Origin: an uncultured Oscillospiraceae bacterium
GTDB lineage: Bacteria; Bacillota; Clostridia; Oscillospirales; Oscillospiraceae
Direction of reading: 5' to 3'
Length of the DNA: 50,620 nt
Assembly: GCA_947629755.1 (NCBI GenBank)
Contig: CANREY010000004.1
Span: 1-50,620 of the forward strand
Shown here: positions 42,444 to 50,450 of the stretch, in pieces
Numbering within the stretch: position 1 is the first letter of the stretch
Layout of the letters: each line of letters opens with the position of its first letter
The notes under the pieces: model-generated
The model's input: only the letters and a program-made list of their open reading frames with translations
Told to the model about the DNA's origin: nothing
Databases searched by the model: none
Translations under genes and position numbers: made by a program

Positions 42444-43265
42444 TCAAAACGCCGGTATATTGGAGACGAGCAGGTACACTAAGGGCGCTGTGAAGATGAT
42501 GGAGTCAAATCTGTCCAGCACCCCGCCGTGACCGGGTATAAGGTTGCCGTAGTCCTTGATGGCGTGCTCCCGCTTTATGACCGAGAAGGCAAGGTCGCCT
42601 ATCTGGCAGGTCACGTTCCCAAGGCAGGCGTAGAGAAGAAGCCGGAGATAGTCTACCTCTATGCCGGCGGCCTTGTCCACTATGAGCCCGAATATCATTA
42701 TACCCACAATTCCGCCGATGAAACTCCCGATAAAGCCCTCAAGGGATTTATTGGGACTGCACTTCACGACCCCCTTGTGGCGGCCGAGGAACATTCCCCC
42801 GAAATAGCCGCCGGTGTCGGACACCGCGGTTATGACGAAGGCCATTATTATGAGAAGTCCCCCGTTTTCCATCATACGCAGCTGTAGTAAGGCCGACATA
42901 CACACGGGAACCAGCACCCCGATGAAAAGCCCGGACATCACGGTGGAAAATCCCACGGCCTTATCCGTGCCGTAGGTGAATATGGCCTCGGCAAAGAGCG
43001 CCACCATCAGGAATACAAGCGCGATCCTTATGGTGAGCTCGGCGTAGCCGAAGTAAAATCCAAGAGGTATGGCCGCGGCGGAGAGGCCGGGATAGACGAG
43101 CATACGTAGATCCGTCACCTTCCCCACCGTGCGCATGAGCTCATATACGGCTATGACGCCGAGAACGGCTATGACCGCCGCCAGACACCAGGCCGGGGCC
43201 CACAGGGCCAGCACAAGCAAAAGCGCGATCATCACAGCCGCCATTATCGTCCGTGTCAAAAGCAT
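42444..43265 (-). CDS. cdsA: Phosphatidate cytidylyltransferase
   Basis: 273 residues with about eight membrane helices. The CTP_transf_1 signature near the C-terminus is present: KRDYGNLIPGHGGVLDRFDS appears as KDYGNLIPGHGGVLDRFDS (about 242-260), with GHGG and the two Asp. Also DTGGYFGGMFLGRHKG and SPNKSLEGFIGSFIGG. It makes CDP-diacylglycerol from phosphatidate and CTP in the membrane, feeding all phospholipid synthesis. It follows the S66 peptidase gene by 24 bp and precedes dxr by 11 bp. Confidence 0.96.
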   Translation of the reverse strand: MLLTRTIMAAVMIALLLVLALWAPAWCLAAVIAVLGVIAVYELMRTVGKVTDLRMLVYPGLSAAAIPLGFYFGYAELTIRIALVFLMVALFAEAIFTYGTDKAVGFSTVMSGLFIGVLVPVCMSALLQLRMMENGGLLIIMAFVITAVSDTGGYFGGMFLGRHKGVVKCSPNKSLEGFIGSFIGGIVGIMIFGLIVDKAAGIEVDYLRLLLYACLGNVTCQIGDLAFSVIKREHAIKDYGNLIPGHGGVLDRFDSIIFTAPLVYLLVSNIPAF

Positions 43266-43289
43266 AAAAATACCTTCTCCCTCAATAGT

Positions 43290-44333
43290 TTACGCCGTCG
43301 CCGGCTCCAAAAGCGTCAGCGTCCTCCTGTCCGCGTCCAGCCGGCATCTGACGCCGTAGGGTATTATGCCGATGGGCTCGGCGTGGCCGAAATTCACGTT
43401 ATAAAGTATGGGGAGCTCAGGATGCCCAGCCTCGAAACCCACCACCCTGCGGTAGACCTCCTTATAGGGCTCATATTTGCTCCGTCTCGCGGGCTTGCCC
43501 ACGATGATACCCTGAATGACATCAAAGAGCCCTTGGGCCGCGAAGTTGCGAAGATACCACGTGAGAAGCTCGCAGGAGGTGTCGTCCTCGCTTGTCTCCA
43601 AAAACATTATTTTTCCCGCCCACTTATCCCTTGCGGGCCAGAGGGACGTCCCCAGAAGCTCCACGAATACGTCGACACAGCCGCCGAGAAGCTCCCCCTC
43701 CACGGCTCCCGCGCCCTGAAGGACCTCGTAGCCGATCTCCTCCGGGTGGTAGGGCTTTAGGGTATTCATGTTCTCCTCGCTCCACCATATCTTCCCGTCC
43801 TCGTCGTCGTACCAGTATGGCGCGGAGGGTATTTTTAGCGTCTCGCAGGGCTCAAAGAGGGTCTTGCGGATCATTCGGTCGGTGTAGTCGTTTATCCTGA
43901 CGTACTCCGAGAAATTGTTCATGATGCTGGCCCCGTAATAGGATATGAGGCCGGCCTTGTACATCATGAAGTGGTTCGTGGTGGTGTCGGAAAAGCCCGT
44001 GAATATCTTGGGGTTATCGCGTATCACGTCAAAGTCGATGTACGGGAGCAGCCTTATGGTATCGTCCCCGCCGATGGCGTTGAATATGGCCTTCACGCTC
44101 TTATCCCGGAAGGCGTCCATAAGGTCGCGAGCTCTGGCCTCAGGGTGCTCGTACAGATACTGCCTGCCCTTTAGCGCGTTTGGCATGACCTTGACATGAA
44201 GGCCGAAGTCCCGCTCCAGGCGCTCTTGGGCAATGGCGAGCTTGTGGACGGCCCAACTCTCCCCCAGCGTGCCGGCGGAGAGGCTCACAATGGCCACCGT
44301 GTCGCCCTTTTTGAGGTGTGACGGTTTTATCAT
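43290..44333 (-). CDS. S66-family peptidase (LD-carboxypeptidase/MccF-like)
   Basis: 347 residues, typical for the family. N-terminal LKKGDTVAIVSLSAGTLGES, nucleophile elbow in KIFTGFSDTTTNH (Ser), GIIVGKPARR region, catalytic Glu in FLETSEDD and His in NVNFGHAEPIG. LdcA members cleave L,D bonds of cytosolic murein tetrapeptides for recycling, while MccF members detoxify microcin C-like aminoacyl nucleotides. The length and the insert before WSEENMNTLKP are closer to the MccF-like branch. It sits between uppS and cdsA, a spot that is usually empty, so it appears to be a lineage-specific insertion into the operon. Confidence 0.9.
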   Translation of the reverse strand: MIKPSHLKKGDTVAIVSLSAGTLGESWAVHKLAIAQERLERDFGLHVKVMPNALKGRQYLYEHPEARARDLMDAFRDKSVKAIFNAIGGDDTIRLLPYIDFDVIRDNPKIFTGFSDTTTNHFMMYKAGLISYYGASIMNNFSEYVRINDYTDRMIRKTLFEPCETLKIPSAPYWYDDEDGKIWWSEENMNTLKPYHPEEIGYEVLQGAGAVEGELLGGCVDVFVELLGTSLWPARDKWAGKIMFLETSEDDTSCELLTWYLRNFAAQGLFDVIQGIIVGKPARRSKYEPYKEVYRRVVGFEAGHPELPILYNVNFGHAEPIGIIPYGVRCRLDADRRTLTLLEPATA

Positions 44334-44343
44334 GATAAACTCC

Positions 44344-45072
44344 CTATTTCTTCACGCCGCCGTAGCGCCGGTCGCGTTTTTGATAGGCCGCTATGGCCGC
44401 GTCCATGTCCTTTGGCGTAAAATCCGGCCACAGGACGTCGGTGAAGTAAAATTCCGAGTAGGCCGACTGCCAGAGAAGGAAGTTGGATATCCTCTCCTCC
44501 CCGCTGGGCCTGATTATCAGGTCCGGGTCCGGCATACCTGCGGTGTAGAGATACTTCGATAGCTCCTCCTCCGTAAGCTCCCCGCGGTCGGGGTCGGCTT
44601 CCCATGCCTTGACGGCTCTCACGATCTCGTCCCGGCCCCCGTAATTTACGCAGAGGTTGGCCTGAGTGTGGGTCTCAAGCGTCTCGTCGATGGCCTCCAC
44701 CCGGTCTATGAGCGCCCGGAGCTCCGGGGACAGGGGCGTCAGATCCCCTAATATCCTTATGCGCACGTTCTCCCGGCGCATCTTCTCGATTGCCTCCTCA
44801 AGGTACTTCTTGAGAAGGCCCATAATGGCCGACACCTCGTCGGCTGAGCGCTTCCAGTTTTCCGTGGAGAAGGCGTAGACGGTGAGGTATTCAATACCGA
44901 GGTCACGGCAATAGGAGGCTATCCGCCGGAAGGTCTCAGCCCCGGCGGCGTGACCGGCGGTGCGGGGAAGGCCCCGCTTTTTGGCCCAGCGCCCGTTGCC
45001 GTCCATTATTATCGCAATATGACGGGGCAGGACCGTCCCCTGCCCCGCCGTTTTTTGATCCGCGCCCGCCAT
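44344..45072 (-). CDS. uppS: Undecaprenyl diphosphate synthase (cis-prenyltransferase)
   Basis: 242 residues. Hallmarks: HIAIIMDGNGRWAKKRGLPR (catalytic Asp, GNGRW), YLTVYAFSTENWKRS, NYGGRDEIV, and IRPSGEERISNFLLWQSAYSEFYF. It condenses eight IPP units onto FPP to give the C55 carrier used for peptidoglycan. It acts at the membrane face. Its ATG overlaps the frr stop by one base, giving coupled translation. Confidence 0.97.
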   Translation of the reverse strand: MAGADQKTAGQGTVLPRHIAIIMDGNGRWAKKRGLPRTAGHAAGAETFRRIASYCRDLGIEYLTVYAFSTENWKRSADEVSAIMGLLKKYLEEAIEKMRRENVRIRILGDLTPLSPELRALIDRVEAIDETLETHTQANLCVNYGGRDEIVRAVKAWEADPDRGELTEEELSKYLYTAGMPDPDLIIRPSGEERISNFLLWQSAYSEFYFTDVLWPDFTPKDMDAAIAAYQKRDRRYGGVKK

Positions 45073-45635
45073 CAGATGGAGGTCAGTTCCTTTTCCTTTT
45101 TTGCCGTGGTCTCGTCGACCTTCTTGATGTAGTCGTCGGTCATGGTCTGAAGGTCCTTCTCCATGATCTTCAGATCGTCCTCGGTGACGTCGCTGGCCTT
45201 CTGCATCTTCTTGAATTTCTCGTTGGCGTCACGGCGCACGTTGCGCACGGCGGTCTTGGCCGTCTCGGCGTACTTCCTCACCTGCTTTATGAGCTCCGCC
45301 CGGCGCTCCTCGGTGAGCTGGGGGAAGGCGAGGCGTATGACGGAGCCGTCGTTCTGGGGATTGATGCCCACGTCGGAGGCGAGTATGGCCTTTTCAATGG
45401 GCTTGAGAAGGCCCTTGTCCCAGGGCTGTATGACAAGCGTCCTTGGGTCCGGCGAGGAGATGGTGCCCACCTGGTTTATGGGCGTGGGCACACCGTAGTA
45501 GTCAACTCTCAGGTGGTTGAGCACGGCGGAGTTGGCCCGCCCGGCCCTAACGGTGGCAAACTGGGCCTCCAGCGCCTCGATGGTCTTGTTCATCTTGTCA
45601 AGGTATTCCTTAAAAGCTGCGTCGTCGGTGTACAT
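45072..45635 (-). CDS. frr: Ribosome recycling factor
   Basis: 187 residues, normal length. Signatures: VRAGRANSAVLNHLRVDYYG, TPINQVGTISSPDPRTLVIQ, PPLTEERR-like LAFPQLTEERRAELIKQV, and VRNVRRDANEKFKKM. With EF-G it splits the post-termination ribosome. SD TTAAGGAGGTC before ATG at 45635. It lies between pyrH (46 bp) and uppS (1-nt overlap). Confidence 0.98.
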   Translation of the reverse strand: MYTDDAAFKEYLDKMNKTIEALEAQFATVRAGRANSAVLNHLRVDYYGVPTPINQVGTISSPDPRTLVIQPWDKGLLKPIEKAILASDVGINPQNDGSVIRLAFPQLTEERRAELIKQVRKYAETAKTAVRNVRRDANEKFKKMQKASDVTEDDLKIMEKDLQTMTDDYIKKVDETTAKKEKELTSI

Positions 45636-45681
45636 GGTTTGACCTCCTTAATTTTATGTTGAAAAACTCTCGGTTTTTTCC

Positions 45682-46398
45682 TCACTTCACGACCGTGCCG
45701 ATCTTCTCCCCCATTATGGCCCGCTTTATGTTCTCCGGGTCCTTCAGGGCGAAGAGCAGGACGGGGATATTGTTGTCCATGCTGAGGCTGGTGGCCGTGG
45801 TGTCCATGACGGCCAAATGCTGGGCCAGCACGTCGTCATATGATATATGGTCGAATTTTACGGCCTTGGGGTCCAGCTTGGGGTCCGCGGAGTACACCCC
45901 GTCCACGTTCTTGGCTAAAAGTATAACGTCCGCGTTTATCTCCGCCGCCCTCAGCACCGCCGCCGTGTCCGTGGAGAAATAGGGGCTGCCGGTGCCGCAG
46001 CCGAATATGACTATGCGGCCCTTCTTAAGGTGCTTGTCGGCCTTGAGCCTTATATAGGGCTCCGCGATGGAGCTCATCTGCACCGCGGTCTGCACTCTCA
46101 CCTCGGCGCCCATGTGCTCCAATACGTCCGCCACGGCAAGGCAGTTCATCACCGTAGCCATCATGCCCATGTGGTCGGCGCGGGTGCGCTCCATTCTGCC
46201 GCCGCCGTCCTTCACGCCGCGCCAGAAGTTCCCGCCGCCGATGACTATGCCGATCTCCACGCCCATGTCGGCGCACTCCTTGACGACCTTACAGACGCTC
46301 TCGATGACGTCAAAGTCAAGGCCGAAGCCCCGCTCGCCCGCGAGGGCCTCGCCGGATAGCTTTAAAAGCACTCTCTTATATACAGGTTTTGTGTCCAT
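45682..46398 (-). CDS. pyrH: UMP kinase
   Basis: 238 residues. Amino-acid-kinase fold: [72 protein letters not shown] and [15 protein letters not shown]. It phosphorylates UMP to UDP and is allosterically controlled by GTP/UTP in the family. SD GGGGAGGAC before ATG at 46398. It leads the long operon pyrH-frr-uppS-S66-cdsA-dxr-rseP-ispG-polC. The upstream 150 bp are AT-rich, but I cannot choose one promoter confidently. Confidence 0.98.
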   Translation of the reverse strand: MDTKPVYKRVLLKLSGEALAGERGFGLDFDVIESVCKVVKECADMGVEIGIVIGGGNFWRGVKDGGGRMERTRADHMGMMATVMNCLAVADVLEHMGAEVRVQTAVQMSSIAEPYIRLKADKHLKKGRIVIFGCGTGSPYFSTDTAAVLRAAEINADVILLAKNVDGVYSADPKLDPKAVKFDHISYDDVLAQHLAVMDTTATSLSMDNNIPVLLFALKDPENIKRAIMGEKIGTVVK

Positions 46399-46534
46399 AT
46401 GTCCTCCCCGGTCGAATATATTGTTTTTTCCTATTTTAATATACTTTCACCAAAATTGGAATAGCATATTTGTAATTTTACAAAAATTTCGGAATTTTCT
46501 TTTTCCTCCCCCGGTCACGATCGGCGAAATTATG

Positions 46535-46563
46535 TTGAATATCGTCGGAAAGAGTGGTATTAT
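46535..46563 (+). promoter_or_regulatory. Promoter of tdk
   Basis: TTGAAT (46535-46540), 17 bp, TATTAT (46558-46563). The SD downstream (GGAGG, about 46595-46599) is half of the palindrome CCTCCGGAGG. Confidence 0.8.
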
Positions 46564-46604
46564 AACCTCATACGCCATAAAAAACGCCCTCCGGAGGTAA
46601 CAAA

Positions 46605-47189
46605 ATGGCACAGCTCTACTTTAAATACGGGGCCATGGGCTCCAGCAAGACGGCCAACGCCCTTATGGCCCGGTTCAACTACGAGGAGCGGGGCCAGAAG
46701 GTCCTGCTGGTAAAGCCCCAGCTTGACACAAGAAACGGGGACCACACGGTCTATTCCCGCATCGGCCTTACATACCCCTGCGTCTATTTTCACGAGATGC
46801 GCTCCATGGAGGACAGCGAGCTTCAGAAAAACGACTGCATAATCGTGGACGAGGCCCAGTTTTTGACGAAGGACGAGGTCATGTACCTTGTGCATTTAGT
46901 GGACGACTGCGGCATACCCGTCATATGCTACGGCCTCCGGGCGGATTTCAAGGGCGAGCTCTTTCCGGGAAGCTACGAGCTACTTGTCATGGCCGACAAG
47001 ATAGAGGAGGTCAAGACCGTCTGCTGGTGCGGCAAGAAGGCCACCTTCAACGCCCGCTTCGACGAAAACGGCAAGGTCTTAAAGGAGGGCGCCCAGGTGG
47101 TCCTCGGCGCCAACGACAAATACATCGGCCTCTGCCGTCACCACTGGATGACCGGCGATCTGGGTCCGGATTTCCAGCCGAAAAAATGA
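46605..47189 (+). CDS. tdk: Thymidine kinase (type II)
   Basis: 194 residues, normal length. P-loop YGAMGSSKTANAL, Walker B IIVDEAQFLT, lasso/DFK segment YGLRADFKGELFPGS, and the zinc site VCWCGKKATFNAR with CRHHW near the C-terminus. It phosphorylates thymidine for salvage. In the P-loop MGSSKT is typical for this type. Own promoter and terminator; convergent with the recombinase gene at the edge of the mobile region. Confidence 0.97.
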   Translation: MAQLYFKYGAMGSSKTANALMARFNYEERGQKVLLVKPQLDTRNGDHTVYSRIGLTYPCVYFHEMRSMEDSELQKNDCIIVDEAQFLTKDEVMYLVHLVDDCGIPVICYGLRADFKGELFPGSYELLVMADKIEEVKTVCWCGKKATFNARFDENGKVLKEGAQVVLGANDKYIGLCRHHWMTGDLGPDFQPKK

Positions 47190-47191
47190 TT

Positions 47192-47225
47192 TAAGCCAGC
47201 GGCTCCGCCGCTGGCTTAGCTTTTT
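47192..47225 (+). terminator. Terminator of tdk
   Basis: TAAGCCAGCGGC/GCCGCTGGCTTA, 12-bp perfect arms with loop TCC (47192-47218), then GCTTTTT. The stop codon of the recombinase reading frame on the other strand falls inside it. Confidence 0.9.
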
Positions 47226-49048
47226 ACATTCAAATCAATTTTCGCGGCGACATGCGCGGCGCGAAAATTACCTTTTGTTTTGCGTAGTGTATGGCGGGGC
47301 CCCCGGCGGGCTGTTGCCCGCTGGGGAGAGGAGGAGCGATGCCAGCGCCTGAGCCCGACCGCAGGGAGGGCGAGGTAAAGCGGCATCAGCGACGACGAGG
47401 CCGTGCGCGGAGCAAAACGGCAGAAAAAATGCGCGAATAGGTCCGCAGACCTTTTCGCGCATTTTTTCGCACGTATCCCCTTGTCGGAAAAGGCCGACAG
47501 GCCTTTTTCGACAGGTATGGTGGAGGGCCGGGGAGCTAATACGAACCGCCCCTCCGGCCCTGCGAGGGCTTCAGCATCCATAACCAGGGCCACATCGACG
47601 GACGATCCCCTGCCGGAGTAGTTGAGCGCAATGCGGATCCGGTCATCCCACAGGTAGACGGCATTCACAAAAGAGCCGATGACCTTCCGCCGGAAGTCGG
47701 CGTCATTGATGTCGCCATCCCGGAATTTTTCGAGCCAGTAGACGATGAAGCTCCGCTCCACATGGGTGAGGGCGGCTTCCTCCAGGGCAACGGCGTCCTT
47801 CAGCCGGTCGGCCTCCAATTCAAGCTCCATGAGCCGGGACTTCGTGGTCACGGTGATGATCCCGGCCTCAATGGCCTTCATGACGTTACCGGAGGCCCGC
47901 TGGTTTTCGGAAAGCTGGTCCCGGAGGCCCTGGAGCACGGCGGAATTTGCCTCCCGCTCCTGATAGGCCATGACGGCGTCGGCCATCCATTCAATGACCT
48001 CCGGCTTCAGGACATAGTCCAGGGTGGCCTGCACCACCACCCGCTCCAGCCAATCCCGGCTCACGTTTTCCTTCGGGCAGGTATGCTCGGAGCGGCGCTT
48101 TTGACAGGAGTAGTAGAAATGCAGGTCCCCGTTCCGCCCAGTCCCGGAGACACCCACCATGGGAGATTTGCAGAGGCCGCAAAAGAGCTTCCCGGTCAGG
48201 AGATACTCCCCGTTTACGCGGTGACGCCCCTGGGGGTTTTTCTTGGTCCGGAGTCGCTCGGCCACCGCAAGGAAAAGCGATTTGTCGATGATGGCAGGGA
48301 CCCCGCCCTCAATTCGGACATCCCCGAAAGAGTAGACGCCGGTATAAGTCTCATTTACCAGAATCCGATGGAAAGAGGTCCGGCCCCACAGGCCACCCCG
48401 CTTCGTGTGGATACCCCGCCCGTTTAGGTCATTGGCGATTTCGACAAAGGGGACGCCCTCGGCCACCTTCCTGAAAATCTCCCGGACCACCTCGGCCTCG
48501 GCATCAACCAGGGCGAAGCGGCCATCCGGCCCCTTGCAATAGCCGAAAGGGATTGCCCCGCTGTTGACCTTGCAATCCTGGGCATTATACTTCATGCCCC
48601 GCCGGATGTTTTGGGAGAGGTTCGCCGAATAATACTCGGCGGACCCTTCCAGCACCGACTCCAAAAGGATGCCCTCCGGCCCCTCCGGGATGGACTCCTT
48701 CGCATAGAGCACCCGGACCCCGTTCTTTTTCAGTTTGAATTTGTAGGTGGCCGAATCGTAGCGGTTCCGGGCAAACCGGTCGATTTTCCATAGCAGGACA
48801 TAGGACCACCGCTTTTTAGCAGAATCCCGGAGCATGGCCTGGAATTGGGGACGCTTGTCCGTTTTCCCGGAGAGCGCCCGGTCGGCGTAGACCTTCACCA
48901 CCCGGAGGCCCAGGGACCGGGCATAGTCCTCGCAATCTGCCACCTGCTGCTCGATGGAGACATCCTTCTGGTTATGGGTCGAATACCGGGCATAGATTAC
49001 ACAGGAATCCACTTCTCCGGACACCATATCAATTTCACTTTTTCCCAT
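47216..49048 (-). CDS. Large serine recombinase, C-terminus overwritten by repeat R3
   Basis: 610 residues from ATG at 49048 (GGTGGAG 4 nt upstream). Resolvase domain: VIYARYSTHNQKDVSIEQQ with the nucleophile Ser, VYADRALSGKTDKRPQF and KIDRFARNRYDS. A recombinase domain (about 155-270: AIPFGYCKGPDGRF, HTKRGGLWGRTSFHRIL), a zinc ribbon (LFCGLCKSPMVGV ... YSCQKRRSEHTC) and a coiled-coil region (about 375-440) follow, as in phage/ICE integrases. The last ~100 codons (from about 47515) are translated from repeat R3 and end in the tdk terminator, so the native protein was probably about 510 residues. It integrates or excises the adjacent element. The start overlaps the SWIM gene by 14 nt. Confidence 0.92.
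   Translation of the reverse strand: MGKSEIDMVSGEVDSCVIYARYSTHNQKDVSIEQQVADCEDYARSLGLRVVKVYADRALSGKTDKRPQFQAMLRDSAKKRWSYVLLWKIDRFARNRYDSATYKFKLKKNGVRVLYAKESIPEGPEGILLESVLEGSAEYYSANLSQNIRRGMKYNAQDCKVNSGAIPFGYCKGPDGRFALVDAEAEVVREIFRKVAEGVPFVEIANDLNGRGIHTKRGGLWGRTSFHRILVNETYTGVYSFGDVRIEGGVPAIIDKSLFLAVAERLRTKKNPQGRHRVNGEYLLTGKLFCGLCKSPMVGVSGTGRNGDLHFYYSCQKRRSEHTCPKENVSRDWLERVVVQATLDYVLKPEVIEWMADAVMAYQEREANSAVLQGLRDQLSENQRASGNVMKAIEAGIITVTTKSRLMELELEADRLKDAVALEEAALTHVERSFIVYWLEKFRDGDINDADFRRKVIGSFVNAVYLWDDRIRIALNYSGRGSSVDVALVMDAEALAGPEGRFVLAPRPSTIPVEKGLSAFSDKGIRAKKCAKRSADLFAHFFCRFAPRTASSSLMPLYLALPAVGLRRWHRSSSPQRATARRGPRHTLRKTKGNFRAAHVAAKIDLNVKS
47231..47513. repeat. Multi-hairpin repeat, copy R3 (long form, inside recombinase 3' end)
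   Basis: Domain A AATTTTCGCG/CGCGAAAATT with ACATGCG (47237-47269); domain B outer stem GTTTTGC/GCAAAAC (47277-47418) replacing GTCACGC/GCGTGAC of R1/R2 and holding a 105-nt core shared with R4; domain C AAAAAATGCGCGAA/TTCGCGCATTTTTT (47424-47467); domain D TTGTCGGAAAAGGCC...GGCCTTTTTCGACA (47481-47513). It is oriented like R1 and R2, with D facing a minus-strand gene end. Confidence 0.88.
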
Positions 49049-49640
49049 TATCTCCACCCGTTAGCCCAAGTTCAATACGGAGCCGATATATATGCTTGCA
49101 AGGCAGCCTCCGAACAAAATAATCCCGGCAAGTGCAGGTATCGACCGTCGTTTCATAGGGCACCTTTCCGGAGCCTCCGAAAGTGGCCATTCGGTTATCA
49201 AAGTCTATTGAGAGCGGGGCGCACTTTGTTTCTCGCGCTTTCTCAATACGCTTCAGCTGCTCCGGGTGCTCATCGATATTTGAAGAGTTTTTCACACTTT
49301 CGAGCAGATCTTTGTCCTGGCCGCCAGGTTTCCTTCGGAATATCTCAATAATACCAAGCTCGGCTGCCAAACGGTATATATGCTTACACGGGAGATGACG
49401 GTCTTCGAAGTCGTGACAAGTGCAACTTGCCAAGGTTGTGTCATAATACGAAAGATCAGATGTGCTCGAAAACCGCGCCGTCTTGGTCTCAGAGTCAATC
49501 TCAAAGGAAAACGGATAGTTCATCGCTCTTTCTTGACGGTCAATTTGGGCAACGTCGGCATGGACGGAGCAATCCCACTCAGGCCATGCCTGCAACATTC
49601 TGCATCGACCGTATTCAGGTAACTTTGCACGCTTTGCCAT
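49035..49640 (-). CDS. Double SWIM zinc-finger protein
   Basis: 201 residues from ATG at 49640 (GAAGGAGG 8 nt upstream; in-frame codons further up lack an SD). Two SWIM motifs (CxCx9CxH): CTCHDFEDRHLPCKH with C73, C75, C85, H87 and CTCRDYFVRRLPCKH with C169, C171, C181, H183. Each follows a strand pair of the form S-F-E-I-D/S-I-D-F-D, so the protein is an internal duplication of about 90 residues. SWIM fingers bind DNA or partner proteins. The gene overlaps the recombinase start by 14 nt, which implies balanced co-expression. An accessory or directionality role in recombination is possible but unproven. Confidence 0.88.
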   Translation of the reverse strand: MAKRAKLPEYGRCRMLQAWPEWDCSVHADVAQIDRQERAMNYPFSFEIDSETKTARFSSTSDLSYYDTTLASCTCHDFEDRHLPCKHIYRLAAELGIIEIFRRKPGGQDKDLLESVKNSSNIDEHPEQLKRIEKARETKCAPLSIDFDNRMATFGGSGKVPYETTVDTCTCRDYFVRRLPCKHIYRLRIELGLTGGDNGKK

Positions 49641-49798
49641 TCCAAAAACCTCCTTCGTATATGGAAAAAGGGAATCAACCGTATGGTTGGTTCCCTCTTT
49701 TTGCTTCACAGGGAATCCCCTCCGCCAATTCATTATTCACTTAGAGAGAGGCCCATACCACATCGGCAGTCCGCGCCGCAGGCGTTCACAAATCAGGC
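49641..49798. other. Spacer between XRE and SWIM genes
   Basis: 158 bp. Facing GGGAATCAACC/GGTTGGTTCCC type repeats near 49670-49695 can form a hairpin followed by A/T-rich sequence (AACCGTATGGTT core, 49678-49689). This may be a weak terminator or attenuator between the repressor and the SWIM-recombinase pair. No gene seen. Confidence 0.4.
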
Positions 49799-50323
49799 TC
49801 ACGCATCCTGTTTCTTTTCTTTGCGCCTCTGCTCGCGAGCAAGTTTGGCATAAGCGTCCTCATCGGCATTTGGGTCAATAAATGATGAATTTTCGGAGGT
49901 GCCGCTTACGCCCAATGGATTTTTTTCGCTTTGCTCAAAACGTTTGAGCTCAACAACGGTTTTTTCAACCAGCTCTTTTGCATAAGCGCAGAAGGTCATT
50001 CGGTCTTTATCCGACATTGAAAAATACGAAAACAAAAAAGCCCTTTCAAAATCGGAGCAACCGAATTGTTTAAAAAGTTCTTCCAATGCGTCATCTGGAT
50101 TTGGAGCAACAGGATCTCCAATTCCGTATTTAAGCCAATCTTCATCAAAGCCAAAAGTCAAGGATATTGTGTGCAACACGCTATCCGGAGGAATTCGTCT
50201 TCCCGTTTCATAACCAGAAATTGCAGATTTCGTCATTTTTAACCGTCTTGCGAATTCCTCTTGATTAAGGCCACAACTTTCCCTCGCAAACAAAATTCGC
50301 TCACTTATGAGTGAATTTTCCAT
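49799..50323 (-). CDS. XRE-family repressor of the mobile element
   Basis: 174 residues from ATG at 50323 (AAAGAGGTGG 7 nt upstream decides against the longer form). HTH_3 domain at the N-terminus: ILFARESCGLNQEEFARRL, KMTKSAISGYETGRRIPPDS, LTFGFDEDWLKYGIG. The rest is helical and acidic-to-basic, ending in a Lys/Arg-rich tail. No peptidase (ImmA or LexA-like) motif is visible. It faces a divergent gene across two perfect promoters, each with a TACGC-type site in its spacer, so it is probably the lysogeny/maintenance repressor of the element. Confidence 0.9.
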   Translation of the reverse strand: MENSLISERILFARESCGLNQEEFARRLKMTKSAISGYETGRRIPPDSVLHTISLTFGFDEDWLKYGIGDPVAPNPDDALEELFKQFGCSDFERAFLFSYFSMSDKDRMTFCAYAKELVEKTVVELKRFEQSEKNPLGVSGTSENSSFIDPNADEDAYAKLAREQRRKEKKQDA

Positions 50324-50346
50324 ATCAGACCACCTCTTTTTTCTGT

Positions 50347-50375
50347 ATATTAACACGTCAAGTGCGCAATGTCAA
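50347..50375 (-). promoter_or_regulatory. Promoter of the XRE gene
   Basis: Minus-strand TTGACA (50370-50375), 17 bp, TAATAT (50347-50352). The spacer contains AGTGCGCAAT (50361-50370), a variant of the operator sequence. Confidence 0.88.
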
Positions 50376-50394
50376 CAAAAATTTCTGTTTCCGC

Positions 50395-50423
50395 TTGACA
50401 AAGTACGCAATGCGGATTATAAT
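50395..50423 (+). promoter_or_regulatory. Promoter of the divergent early gene
   Basis: TTGACA (50395-50400), 17 bp, TATAAT (50418-50423): perfect consensus boxes. The spacer starts AAGTACGCAATGCGG, an operator-like sequence. Confidence 0.93.
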
Positions 50424-50450
50424 AAACGCAAAGCGTACCTGAAAGTACGC
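50401..50450. promoter_or_regulatory. Operator cluster for the XRE repressor
   Basis: AGTACGCAAT inside the rightward promoter (50402-50411) and the perfect inverted repeat GCGTAC-CTGAAA-GTACGC (50433-50450) just downstream; a further variant AGTGCGCAAT lies in the leftward promoter (50361-50370). Sites in both promoters fit a bistable switch. Confidence 0.75.

Noticed and set aside
47216-47515. The C-terminal ~100 residues of the recombinase as a genuine protein domain
   Set aside because: The DNA there is repeat R3, matching non-coding R1/R2 and R4; the peptide has low-complexity Arg/Ser/Ala content and ends in a terminator.
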